Origin: Gossypium raimondii
Taxonomy: Eukaryota > Streptophyta > Magnoliopsida > Malvales > Malvaceae
Length of the DNA: 64,000 nucleotides
NCBI RefSeq assembly: GCF_025698545.1
Contig: NC_068571.1
Span: 11,554,160 to 11,618,159 of the forward strand
Direction: 5' to 3'
The notes beneath the pieces are model-generated. The model was not told where the DNA came from and made no database searches. It worked only from the letters and a program-made list of their open reading frames with translations. A program made the translations under genes and the position numbers. Each line of letters starts with the position of its first letter. Within the stretch, counting starts at the first letter, position 1. Positions 11,532-23,869 of this stretch are shown piece after piece.

Positions 11532-14500
11532 TGTAACACCCCTAACTTATTTTTGTCACCAGATTAGGGTTATGAGCATTACCATACAAAACAAAACATT
11601 CAGCATCAAAACAAAAACATTCATGCAATTCAAATGTTATCATTTCATAACTCAATTTAATTAAAGCAAAAATACACTTATAAGCCTTAAATTGAGCCTA
11701 CGAGACCCTAAATTTAGTTTGGGGACATTCTAGGATCAATTTGAAACAAAACATAAAATTTTGGAAAAATTTAAAAATTTTGGAAATAGGGGTTACACAA
11801 CCGCCTGGCCAGGGCATGTGGCATAGCCCAATTCGTGCAGACATTCGAAGCATGGACACATGACCTTGTCCAAGCCTGTATGGTTATTTGAAATAGGGCC
11901 AGACGGTAGTGTCGTTGGCCGTGTGCCAGACCGTGTTACGTACTGACTTGAGACACACAACCGTATCGCAAGCTATGTGACACCTGTACCTAAAATAATA
12001 ATGACACACACCGTGTGGAGTGGCTATGTGTGGCACACGACTATCTGATAGCCCGTGTCCCGAGCTGTGTGCTTCATAAATTGCCCCCAAAACAAGCCAT
12101 TTCAAACCCACACCAAGACATACCATTTTTACAAACATTCATATGACCAAAACACATTTTAAACATACTTAAAACATACTAATTCCATCAACCTATAAGA
12201 CTAACCATTGTACCAACAAAAAGTACCTAACTCACAAACCAAACATAATCCCATTCAACATTACAAGTTCATTCAATAAACTTAGATCAAACATACCAAC
12301 AACCTTTTCAAAAGCATATCATTCAACCATGACTTACCTAATATAAGATAGAACATGCACAAGAGAAACTTCACCTATTTACATCATCATTTATAACACA
12401 ATAGCAACTAAACTCTTGTTCATAATAAGCTTATCATAAACTCAAAACATCAAAGGAACCAAGACTACATTTAAGCCCTATACATACCAAAACACACACA
12501 TATCATTCAATCTAAATGCCTATACAATGTATCCTAATTGGTACCACAAATAAACATCCAAAACAGTTCAAACTTAATGTTAAAAGACTAATCTTAAACA
12601 TACATCTCACATACTATTTGGCCATTTCTTTCACATCCCAATTCTACCATAAGTCACCTACTTCAAAAGACATTCTCAACTGACCAAATCATATATTTGC
12701 ATATACATTAACAAGCCAAAATCAAAACATATGAACAAGAACTCTCAAATCACATAATATTGGCCAAATAACATAAAATACCTATTACATGCCATTTATA
12801 ACCATCAACATAATAACCAAAGTCTACCAAAATGATGATTTGATAGTGTGATTATGCTTTGACGTGATTCCAACCGATCGAGCTTCTTATGATCTACAAA
12901 ACAAAGAAAACAACTAAATAAGCCACTAATTCTCAATAAGCTCGTATAAAGGAACTTAACTTACTGAACATAAATGATTAAATCAATTAACCATGCATAA
13001 TTTAATTAGTTCATAAGCAAAATTTCCATTTCCTATACAGACCATCTCACAAGGTTAGTAAATGTAATAATTCACATGTAAATCCAACCAAATTAGAACA
13101 TATATTAACACAAGCATTTCAATTTCATATTTCATCTAGCACATATATTCAAAGAACATTCTTTTCTTTTCAAGTACACCCATAAATATAACCCACATTA
13201 TTTCTCAAAATCATAGATCATTTCATGTATTCATATACTCTTAAAACTTAATATACTCGTTGAACCAAATGAAATAAATAACTTTATTATGGCATAAAAC
13301 ATTACAAATACACTTACTTAAAACTTAATTCAACCTTTTATTCACATAATAAAATTCAATCCATTAATATAATACTCATAAGTTCTTATTCACATACCTG
13401 ACCTTAGAACATTGATATAATAGCCATTCCATTGCTATCATTTTCAACCTTTCCGTTGTTATCCTTTTCAACCTTTCCATTATTTCGGGGATGCCATGGT
13501 ATCTTTCAACCAAGGTCTTACACAATCCCGAAATGATTCCATATTATCTTTCAACTATGATTTTTCCTTTTCGAATATAATGCCATGATATCTTTCAATT
13601 ATGGTCTTTCCCTTTTTTCAAATCAATTTGATGAATCAACCATAAATAGATAATCATTAAATTACAAAACATAAATCAAATAGCTACTAAATTAACTTAT
13701 GAACTTACGTCGACAAAACCAGTTGTAAAAATGAAGCCGATGACTAATCCAACATTTTAGCTTTTCCTTGGTTTAGATCTATTTGGTTCATTTCTTGATC
13801 TAAATAATAATTTCATTACATTAAACAATTCAATTTGCTTAAAGCAATTAATTCAAGCTTCTAACCCATTTTAATGAGAATTTATAGATTTACCCCTAAC
13901 ATTTTAAATTTTATGCAATTTAGTCCCTAAATCCAAAACTTGCAATTTCACCATTTTTAAAGAAAAACCCTATTAGCTGAATTTCCTAGGGTTTCATAAC
14001 AGCCCAAAATTTCCACCATTTCACAATTTTACCATTGAATTTTACTATTTTCTCAAATAGGCCATTATCTTAAAATCATCAAAAACCACTTAACGAAATA
14101 TGTTTACTTAACAACCAAGCTTAATAATCTATCAATTAAATTCACAAACACACTTAAACCATTAATGGTAAGTCTCTAAACTTTTAACAATTTTATAAAT
14201 TAACCCTCGGGTTAGCTAGATTAATCTAAAATGACTTCAAAAACATAAAAATCATTAAAAAGGGATCAAAATCACTTACCATGCATGTGAATTGGCTTGG
14301 TCGAACCTTGAGGACTTGAAGCGTTTATTTCTCTTAAAAATGGTGGAAAGTTCGGTGGAAGAAGATAATTGCATATGTGATAACATTTTTTTCTTTTGTT
14401 TTATTATATTTTACTAAACAATTTAACATTAAAAATATTATAATTTAACTTAAAAGTCATACCAAACCGTCCATTCACATTAACTATGGCATATTTCCAT

Positions 14501-14910
14501 TTAAACTCAATTAATCTATGAACACATTTGTCCATTAAACTCATAGTGATTAACTTTTGCAACATTTTGATTTAGTCATTTTCAATTAACTAACTATCTA
14601 AATATTAAAATTTGTTAACCATATTTTAATACACCTATATAATTATTCCATGAATATTTTATAAATATATTTACGAGCACAATTTATAGAAACGAGGTCC
14701 CAAAACCTCATTTTTTAAAACCATTTGACTTTAGGAGTATACCACTTGAACCTAATTATTCATTCAATTAACAAAAATCATTAAATCAAAATTCAACGCA
14801 ATTCTATATTTGACTCATAAATATTAAATAATAAGATTTACGGACTCACTCGTAAGATTTGTGGCCTCAAAACCACCATTTCTGACACCATTAGAAAAAT
14901 GACATGTTAT
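11532..14910 (-). mobile_element. Gypsy solo LTR (about 3.4 kb)
   Basis: It starts TGTAACACCCCTAAC at 11532. The far end, with TTTCTGACACCATTAG near 14880 and a decayed TGTTA-type terminus near 14905-14910, matches the usual opposite end of this LTR class. No coding region lies between. An array of hairpins with constant loop ATCTTTCA and differing stems lies at 13494-13604. I could not define a target site duplication, because the right terminus is mutated. Confidence 0.7.
13494..13604. repeat. Hairpin array, constant loop ATCTTTCA
   Basis: Three units are visible: CCATGGT/ACCAAGG (13494-13515), CCATATT/ACTATG (13539-13559) and CCATGAT/ATTATGG (13583-13604). Each encloses ATCTTTCA. The stems are imperfect but the flanking arms differ together between units. 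Confidence 0.6.
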
Positions 14911-15804
14911 TGCTAGATGTATGCCTAATCTTTGGTGGTAACATGCTCACCTATGAGCAAGGTAAGTGTTGTAATTTCCATTTTAACTTACTAAGAATTG
15001 AATGCTTACCTATTGTTGTTTTCCTTACATGTAGATCCCTAGATTGAAGAACTTACAAAGCCGGATTAGTGCGGATATCACACTATCATCAAGACAATAG
15101 AATTATGATCATTTTGGTATTTAATAGTGTGGCATGTATATAGCGTCTTTAGCTATGTAAGTGGTCATTCCAAATGTGATTACCAATTATTGTAATTGAG
15201 TTAAAGTTATGCTAGAATGATAATGTGGTAAAAGACCTAATTTATGCCTAATATTTGATCATGTGTTTTGTGCCATTTCGACACTTGATTCCAAAAGTGT
15301 TATAAGCTTAATTTGGTATAGTTTGGCAAGATATGATGTATTGGTGAAATTGGTATAAGCATATGTGTGTTAAAATTTTTTTCAATAGGAAGCATGAAAG
15401 TTGAACCAAAGTTATTTTTGCCAATATAAGGGTAACGCCGCAATGACAAGTCCTTAACATCGCGACTTAAATCAACAGTAAGTGGCATCACAACTTTGAT
15501 TTTTTTTGTAGTCATGATGTCACTCATTAATTGATGAGGTCGCGACATGATAGCTTTGATGTTGCAACTGTAGGTTTTGAAAACTTTTCAATTAAGTCCT
15601 TAACTGACCTCGGGTTAGCAAGAGAGCTTTCATAAGCTCATATAAAACCCAGAAATGATTATACAACATGTTGAGAATGTGTTTTATACTTGTAAGCATA
15701 CTAGGATGGTTAAATCATATTGAAATTATTTGTATTTGCTCTCGCAATGAATGTGGCATCCTATAGCTCAAACTTGACGATCGGGTCGGGCAAAGGGTGT
15801 TACA

Positions 15805-16440
15805 TGAGTGGTCTCCTATTGAGGAGAGTGTATCTGTTAATAGCAAATGGCTTAACAAAGGGTTCAATCGGGTGCTTAAGGACGAATGGTCCTTCTTGTG
15901 GAGGTATGAGGAACTCAGGTATTCGGTCACTGAATGACCATCCGAACGGTACAAGGCAGAAGGTCATTTATGAGTATCACTTTTATTGTTTCTCATGTTG
16001 TTATGTGTCTCAATCAGGCGGTTGTATAACAATAGTCCCCCCATTCGAGAGGTAGCTTATAAAGTGATCGTGCCTCAAAACCTTCTATCAGCTGCCTCCT
16101 ATAGGTGTTAGTTGTAGTAAATAAAGTAATGGGATAGAGGGTACAATTATAAGCCTGACGACCTGGGAATATATGATGCCTTGTGAGGCTATTGAAATTC
16201 ATTTTAATAATGTGTTTGAAGATGATATTTCTATTCATATTTGACTCGTACAAATTTCATTTTGTGATTTAGCGTGGTATATGTGATCTGTAGTAATTTG
16301 ATACGTCAAATTAGGCTCTCTAGAACACGTAATAGGTTTGTTCGTAAGCAATTTATGAGTCTTTTCTATATTTTTTTGTAGTTTTTAGTTCTGAGTATTA
16401 ATAATTGTTTTTATACGATTTTACCTCTTTTTAGACCTAA
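15805..16440 (+). repeat. Retroelement internal fragment
   Basis: This follows the LTR end at 15804. It includes the segment related to 7222-7430 (from about 16028) and no convincing coding region. The open frames at 15720-16055 and on the opposite strand overlap each other and match nothing I recognise. Confidence 0.35.
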
Positions 16441-16449
16441 ATTGGAAAA

Positions 16450-17960
16450 AAATATACCATTGAAAGTCTAATGATTGATTTGAGCTTGTGTAGGGAGACA
16501 ACGACGACCAAACCTTGAGGAAAGTTGCATCTAACATCGGTGTCGCGACACTGATGCCAAGATGTTGTGACACCGAATCCTTTCATCTTGAGGATGAAAA
16601 AATTCAACATGAAATCAACATGGAGCTTACTGTCGAGAGAGTCACGACACTGAGGGTAGGATGTCATGACACCAAGTCAACATCCTTTCGAAGTCGTGAT
16701 ATCCCTAAAGGTGTTGAAATGAAGAAATTAGAGTAAACACCACTGATTTCGTGACACCAGAGGTAGGATGTCAGGACACCGAGACCCCCATAACCACGAG
16801 TGCACTATTGTCTAGGGTGTCGTGACACCTAAGCTTTGGTGTCGCGACACTGAAGCCTGGCAGATAAAAAACTGTAGGACAATTTTGTGTCTAAACAAGC
16901 TTTAAGTCACATTTCATTTAAGGCCATAATTATCGGTGTTAGGTTAAATATTAGTAGGCTATAAATACTACCATATAAGCTTTTGAAGGTAGGATTTTGG
17001 GAGCTGAACACTTCTCCTTAGTCTTTCATAGTTTTAGGTTAGGTTTCTTTTCATTTTTAGATTAGGTATTCCTTTTTCTTTTTAGAATATATATATATAT
17101 ATATATATTTATATCTTCCTTCTTATTGAAGATTATGTCAAAAAAAGATGATCAAACTCTTGGGCTTCATTGGATTTTCATCAATTAAATGAGCATTTTC
17201 TCAAACTTTTTAATTTTATTTTATGTCTACCATGTGTTTGATAAAATGCTTGTTTGGAATCTAAGTTTGATTATTTGCTAAATTGGTTGATGGTTGGTTG
17301 ATTGGTTATTTCTTAGCTTAAGTTAATGTTTATTCTTGATTAATTGATTGTTCAATTATATCGAAATGCTTAATACGCTAGAATTGACGTCTCTAGTGGA
17401 AAATCTAGATAAACGAGAGAGGAGAGTTTATCATTAAATAGTTCGAAATAATTGTGCCAAATAGTGAGACCGAAAGAAGATCTATATGCCTAGGTGAGAC
17501 CAAGACGAGAGCTTAGGTGGTATCTTTTAGTCTAGGATGAGATCGAGAGGAGATTTCTAGATAAGAGTGGCAAACAATATAATTGGTATAGCTTCACTAG
17601 TTTAATTAGAAATCGACGAATCAATCAACCATCGTTTTATTATTTACATTGTCTAAAAATATAAGGAAAAAATAGATTAGTTTGCTTAATTGATAATTTA
17701 AATTTAGTTTCTAATTAATTTATATTCAAATTTGCACAAATAATTCTCGACTCGATTAGATTAGTAATTGCTTAACTTGTAATTAACTTGATAATACATT
17801 TACCAACTTGTCAATCCCTTGTGTTCGATTCTTAGAATACTCGAAGTGTTCCATTGTAACACTTATAAATATTACAACTGATTTGTCACACTTGTAGTAA
17901 AACCATTTTTAAATTATTAAATTGTGTGTTGATTTTTAGCCCCAGTGCACGTACGCTGAG
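16450..17960 (+). repeat. LTR-like segment with TCGCGA palindrome cluster
   Basis: A TATA-like GCTATAAATACTACC near 16957 and the C/T-rich leader that follows look like the U3-R part of an LTR. Upstream of the TATA lies a cluster of near-palindromes: GTGTCGCGACAC (16540-16551), GTCACGACAC (16641), ATGTCATGACACC (16661), GGTGTCGTGACACC (16816-16829) and GGTGTCGCGACAC (16838-16850). The ends of the LTR are not defined and no coding region is visible. Confidence 0.45.
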
Positions 17961-18109
17961 GTGCGGTCAATACCCATTATCTTGACAATCCAAAAATTTA
18001 TAATTTATACTCTAGTGGTGCAATTATCAACTAGAGGATTTGGATTTATGCAATGGAGACGTGTCGTATGTATATTGCAAATTCGATTATTGGAAATGCA
18101 AAATAGAGG

Positions 18110-18290
18110 AGTTCCAAACCATCCATTGGCAATATAAAATGCAAGATGCGACCTATTCGATGGTAAAACGAAGTGTAAGAAATGCATATTATCTATTGGC
18201 GATATAAAATGTAAGAAATGTGTATTGTCTATTGTGTAAGAAATGGGTACTATCTGTTAGACTTAAGAAATGCATAATGCCCATTAAAAT
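18110..18290. repeat. Degenerate short tandem repeat
   Basis: Words such as ATATAAAATGTAAGAAATG and TATTGTCTATTG recur three to four times at a spacing of about 35-45 bp. The copies are imperfect. Confidence 0.45.
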
Positions 18291-18639
18291 GTGAGCGGGA
18301 GGACTATTCATTATTATAAATAATAGTATTGAATGTAGCTTTTAGGTTTTTATTTTTGTAGGTTTCAACAATCGTACAATACTTAAACCCTTAGCATCGA
18401 TACTTTGCCTCCAAATTGCTTTAAAAACGTTTTAAACACTTTAAAGCAACTTATAATTGACTCAAAAACATTTGGAACATTATAATATATATAGAACATT
18501 TTTTTTTAGTATTCTAAAGCTTTGAAAATGTTTAATGGTATTTTCAATATTATTTTCACTAAATGAATTAGTAATAAAATTTATTTTCAATAATCTTATT
18601 TTTGATTCAAAATAAAAAAACAAAACAATTAAAATAAAT

Positions 18640-18802
18640 TTTGGGCAGAGCAAAGTCGAGTCTTCTATTAAAGTTCAAGTTCAGTTTCGGAGTGAACTTT
18701 TTCTTAAGAGTTGGAGTCGAGTTCGGTCGAATTGGTCAAGTTTTGGGTCAGGTTTGGGGTAGGCAAAAACATGCCCTGCCTTACCCCGTTGCCATCCCTA
18801 TG
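18640..18802 (-). mobile_element. Truncated hAT-like MITE end
   Basis: The minus strand from about 18802 reads TAGGGATGGCAACGGGG, a familiar terminus of plant non-autonomous hAT elements. The second terminus is not found, so only one end is claimed. Confidence 0.35.
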
Positions 18803-19560
18803 GATGACTGGGAGACAAGAAAGGAAAGCCTAGAAAATAAAAAGAATAATAACATATTTGGTCATTGTATTTTATTACATCTTTTAATACGATATACCTA
18901 CTTTGAAAATGTCTATCTTGGTATTAAAAATTTTACTTTGCCTATCATTGTGGTATATTATTAGGACATGTGGCCCAACTGTATGGTGCCATGTGTCATT
19001 TTTTAGTGAGAAATTTTTTTATTTCAAATACTAAAAGTGACTTCAAATTAAACAACCTGAAAATTAATTCAAGCAAAAAATAAAAAAAATGAAACAAATA
19101 GAGGATAAGAAAACAAATAGATTCTCAAGCTTGAAGGGATCCATGAAAAAATTTAATGGCTTTCTTTGTTAAAAAATTTCATGACTTTTCTTGAAGTTAA
19201 TGTTCTTCCTTTTTTTTTTTGATATTTTCGATGATTGTGTTGTTTTAAATTATTTTATGCAAAGATATTGCAATCTAACAAGATTTGTGTTAGTTTTCAT
19301 TTGACCTAACAAAGTTATTGTAACACCCTTCACTCGAAGAGAACTGATACATTACGAGCAAGGGATGTCACATTTGAAAACTAAGGCTATTCAAATCAAA
19401 CATTTATTTTAATTTTTTTTAGCATAAATAGACTTTTGAAGTTATTAAATTTATTTCTAGGCTTTTTTTAAATATTGGTTACAAACGGGGACCATTTTGG
19501 GCTTATTCGAGTCAAAGCAGGGTAAACAAGGTCAATGTTGTGACACTAGGAAATGGGAGT

Positions 19561-22166
19561 TGTAACCCGCTAAACCCTACCTAGACGTTATGACCGAATC
19601 TCGAAGATCACATTGGCCATGATAATGGCACAGAAAACGTTTAGCTATTTTCTCTTCAAAAAAATCATTTTCTCTTTTATTTTAAAATCAGTGTGTTGAT
19701 TTGCTTGAGATAAACTAAGGTATATTCTTTGAAATTCTTGGAAAGATATTATTTGAAGTAAACGTCTTAATTTGAAATTGTCGCAATGAAAATTTAACAA
19801 AAATCTTGTATATTGATTATAAATCGTTACTAGATAAAATGTTGAAAACATAAACAATTAGATTTAATTTTTGTAAAACACATGCTTGATTTTGTAATAA
19901 AGTTTCTAAGTCAAAATCATCATTATATTGAAAAATTCAATTTTTTGTATTGATTTGATAACCATTTGATTTATGTTTTCAAACCAAATCATGCAAAATA
20001 TCCCCAAAAGTCCAAAATCAACGTCCATACCACAGTCCCAAAAATACCAATAATAAAGTTTACCAGTTTATTCGTAAAAATATCCGAGTTCTCCTCCATA
20101 AGCCTAACCGATGTCCTAACCTCGTGAGTTATTTGTAAAGTCAAGAAATTGAAGGGTGTGAGCTTTTAAAGCTCGGTGTGAAATCAACATAAAAGAAAGC
20201 AATAATGAAGTCATACATATCATAATCATAGCAACATGTATATTTCACATATAGCAAGGTGAATGAGAATGTCGATGCAACTTTTTTGAAAATCGGTGCA
20301 AGTTTTAATAAACTTTCCTACCGATCTTCGTTACACACCAATAAAGAGTTCCCTAGAACTTGTCCATCCGATAACACTCCACGTTGTGGCCAAGCCACTC
20401 AATATCACAATCAAGCTGCATGGTGGGGTCAAACCACTCATTTACGTTGTGGCCAAGCCACTCAATATCGTTGTGGTCAAGTCACTCGTTAGCTTTGTAG
20501 GCAAGCTACTCATATTGTTGTGGACAAGCCACTCAATTTTACAGTAAAATTGCCAAGTCTTCCTCCTTTCATAATCATCCCAACCCCATGCATGTGATAT
20601 GTCAAATGAACAATATTATCAGTAGGCACGCTTAACATGTGAACCATATCTAAGATCAACATAGTCGGCATGCTTAACATGCAAATCAGATCCTAATTCA
20701 TCATAATCGACAAGCTTAACATACGAATCAAATATCATTAATATAACAGTAGCATGATTAAAAAAATATACATAATCAATTTCATCATAAAATTACATGT
20801 CATGAGAATTGATATATACACTTCATTTCACGTTAATCGTTTAATCACATCATTTATAACATACAATCACCAAAATAATCGGTTCGAAATACTTGTGTTT
20901 TCTTCTTTTATCGGATTTAGCATTCCTTTGGAATATTTAATGTATTCCCAATATTTCACAACATTTAGGTCTTCATCATAGTTTCAATCTTAATATATAT
21001 TTATTATTATTTTATAAATAAATTCATAATTAAATTTTCTAATACGTTAAATCCATACCTCGATTGGTTGATCCAATAACTTGATCCCAAATACAATTCC
21101 AACTCCAAGGAAAGAAATCCAATCTTAAATCCTTTTATTAACAAATTAATAATATGTTAAAGCTTTTAAAACAATCTATTGAAGTCTCATTATGAAAGTC
21201 AATTGAGGAGACTTACTTATCTATGTTCCAAACAAGAGTACTTTTTCCTAAGGCAAGAATACGAAACTGAGCGGTACGAAGAAGAACGTTTCACAAGTGT
21301 GTAAAAAATATCATTAGTTCCGGCCTTAAGAAATGGAAGGAAAAGATTCATATCAAAACATTAAAGTTTACTTACGATAGTTCCAAAAATTAGAAGAGTC
21401 AGTAATTCCATGGTTGTTTGATTTATGGAGGAGGAATGATGGCTAATGATATATCACAATAAAAAAGAATGGATTAGTAAAAGAATATAAAAAAAATATT
21501 TTCTAACCGATTGTAGATGTTAAAATGAATAAAAATTCCATTACCAACAAATAGATGAAAAAGGAGAGAAATGGAGAAAAATGGAAAAACGGTGGTGGTG
21601 GCACGACAACGGCACAGCGATGGTGCGATGGCATTACGACGACGGTGGGAGAGGAGGTGTGTAAGAGAGGGGAAGTTTTGGTGGTGATTTGGTGAAGAAG
21701 TGGTGGCCAACGGTGGTGTTGTGGTGGTAAAAAAAATGATGGTGGTTGAAGGAGGAAAAGAGAGAAAAAGGATAAGAGAAGGAGAATAAAAATAAAAATG
21801 AAGGTTTAGGGGTGTCTAGGTGCATGGCAATCCAAGGTATGGTAAGGGGGAGAAAATGGCTATAGGAGAGAAAAATGGCAAAAGGGGGACAAAGGCACAA
21901 AATATGGATCATGAGAGTGAAAAAGGGGATATGCATGATAAGTTGAATGAAAGAAAAGGAAAGTAATCCTTGCCTATAAGGCAAGTGAGGTGGATGGCTA
22001 AGGAGGGTTGACCATCAATTTTGATGACAAAAATTAAAAAATATATATGTGGATGATGGAAATTGAACCTAGGATCTTGAAATTTAATTAAGCCTTTTAC
22101 CACTTGACCACTTACTAACCTATTCAATAATTGACGAAATAATAAATAAAAATATGGGGTGTGACA
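19561..22166 (-). mobile_element. Gypsy solo LTR (2.6 kb) nested in an older LTR
   Basis: It starts TGTAACCCGCTAAACC and ends GGGGTGTGACA. The left flank is GGAGT; the right flank begins AGT, consistent with a 5-bp duplication that lost two bases. It contains a six-unit hairpin array at 20386-20532. The minus-strand open frames at 21474-22127 are low-complexity and I see no domain in them. Confidence 0.7.
20386..20532. repeat. Hairpin array GTGG-n5-CCAC with compensatory change
   Basis: The units are GTGGCCAAGCCAC (20386-20398 and 20449-20461), a longer-loop GTGG...CCAC (20423-20437), GTGGTCAAGTCAC (20473-20485, one G-T pair), GTAGGCAAGCTAC (20497-20509, both strands changed) and GTGGACAAGCCAC (20520-20532). 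Confidence 0.8.
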
Positions 22167-22699
22167 AGTGTCGTGCCACTAACTGATGTCATGACACTAA
22201 TCTTTTGATGTCACGACACCAAGGAAAGATTACTCTAATTACATGTCCAATGTCATGACATTGAGGACAAATTACCCAAAACATGTCTGAAACATCAAAA
22301 ACCAAGTCTAAACTATCATCAATCATTTCATATCACTTCTAAACGTTACAAAACATAAGTCTTAATCAAAACATCATATAACTCAACATATAACTCAATC
22401 AAGATTTAACTAAGTTTGTAAGGTTAACAAAATGATCAAGATTTTTTTAATTATTTTCATTAGAAATCTTGTTTATATGCTTTGCATTAATCTATGTACA
22501 TGCCATAATCTATAACCAAAGTATCAAAATTATACCATTTTCCAAGCTTTGAGATGTGATGAGTTGAGATGATATTTTCACTTTAGATATTCAACTCAAG
22601 TCTTTACCTACGCGTTGAAAAATAACATGTTAAGCTTATAAAAGTGATACGAGTCTCAAGGCCCAATTTTAGGCCCATGGATGTGATGAACTTACACTA

Positions 22700-23860
22700 C
22701 CTCAAGGCCCAATAACAAGGCCAAAGGTTAATCAAATCAAACCAAGATTCAATCAAAGCGAGTATGTGAGGTTGAATCTTTTTGAGGAAACGATGAATGA
22801 TACATGCACGAAATGGGTGAAATGTATTAAAGTCAATTCAACTAAGCTGTCAATTTTCAAGCTGAAAAGATTAGTCAACTTGCGACAAATTTTTGGATGG
22901 GATCTAGGCATTTAAGTAGTAAGATGTTCTCATAGAGTTTGAAGATCTATCTCTTAGCTTCAAAACGCACTTTGAATCACTCGATTTTGAGTTTTGGAAC
23001 TCAAGTTATAACCATTTTAGTGAAGACTGTGCAAGTAGAATTTCTGGAAGGGATTATTACGGAAAATAAGAGTTTCAGGCTTTTAATTCAAGTTTAAATC
23101 ATATTGGGTTCGAGTTTTAGGCTTAATTTTTATTATATATGAGCCAAATATTGTATTTATCAGTTAGTATTATTTTATTATTTTTATTCCGAATTTTTAA
23201 ATAATTATTAAGTATTTTAAGTTATTTAGGAGTTTTATGTCAACAAGAATGTTTGGTTAAAACACTAATTTTTGTCTAGGTTAATTAGAGTTCTAGTATA
23301 CTTAAGAGTTTTATTTAGATTTATTTAGCTAGTCTATATATAGGCCTTTGCATTTTACACAATTCAATTAATTTTTATTATTCAACAACTTCTCTTTTGA
23401 GTTAATATATTTTCTTTGAGTTTTTCTTTTCTAGAATTTTTCTTGAGTTTTCTTTTAGAAGAGTTTTAAAAATCTTTTCGGATTGTGGGAATTATCTTCA
23501 AACTTTTTTTTTGCCAAGTTTTCTTTATTGGAGAAGAAATTAGAACCACTTGAAGGAGTTGTGGATTCTTTTTATTTCCAAGGCTCCTTAGGACTTTTAC
23601 ACACTATGTTCTATTTTTTCCATCTATCTTCTTTATTGTTCTAATTTTTTATTTATTGTTCTATTTTATTTATCTAGTTACTTATTTTAATTGCTTTCTT
23701 TAAATTTTTTGATCTGACTTGGACTCATTTGCGTTTCAGGTTGTGTCAAAATCTAAGTTTCTTTCTGAATGTCTAGAGCCTTAAGTTAAATCCGCGACTT
23801 AGACGAACTTACGATCCTGTTTCGCACTCGTCCTTGTATCAAAAAACTTAATAAATACAT
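22700..23860 (+). repeat. LTR-like segment with TATA and leader
   Basis: GTCTATATATAGGCC near 23332 is a good TATA box. It is followed by a T-rich leader rich in TTGAGTT and TTTTCT words, as in many plant LTRs. No coding region and no defined ends. Confidence 0.35.
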
Positions 23861-23869
23861 CAAGAATTA

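Larger units (their letters stand above)
7440..15804 (+). mobile_element. Gypsy LTR, plus orientation, split by two nested solo LTRs
   Basis: The pieces 7440-8752, 10901-11531 and about 14911-15804 read as one gypsy-type LTR. The right end GGGTCGGGCAAAGGGTGTTACA closes at 15804 with the usual TGTTACA. The left end is not certain. Two younger insertions interrupt it: a copia solo LTR at 8753-10900 and a gypsy solo LTR at 11532 to about 14910. A hairpin GCAC-TTCG-GTGC lies at 11193-11204. No coding region is present. Confidence 0.6.
19319..22700 (-). mobile_element. Older gypsy LTR, interrupted by 19561-22166
   Basis: It starts TGTAACACCCTTCACTCG at 19319-19320 and resumes at 22167 after the nested LTR. 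Joining the flanks gives a continuous run of palindromic words: TTGTGACACTAGG before the insertion, then GTGTCGTGCCAC, GATGTCATGACAC and GTCACGACACC after it (22168-22265). The right limit near 22.6-22.7 kb is a guess, based on the CTTTACCTACGCGTTG motif typical of these LTRs. Confidence 0.5.

Noticed and set aside
15720..16055. 111-codon plus-strand frame
   Set aside because: It crosses the LTR terminus at 15804 and has no recognisable domain.
21474..22127. Overlapping Ser/Phe/His-rich minus-strand frames
   Set aside because: They lie in the end region of a gypsy LTR, overlap each other in different frames and have no domain.
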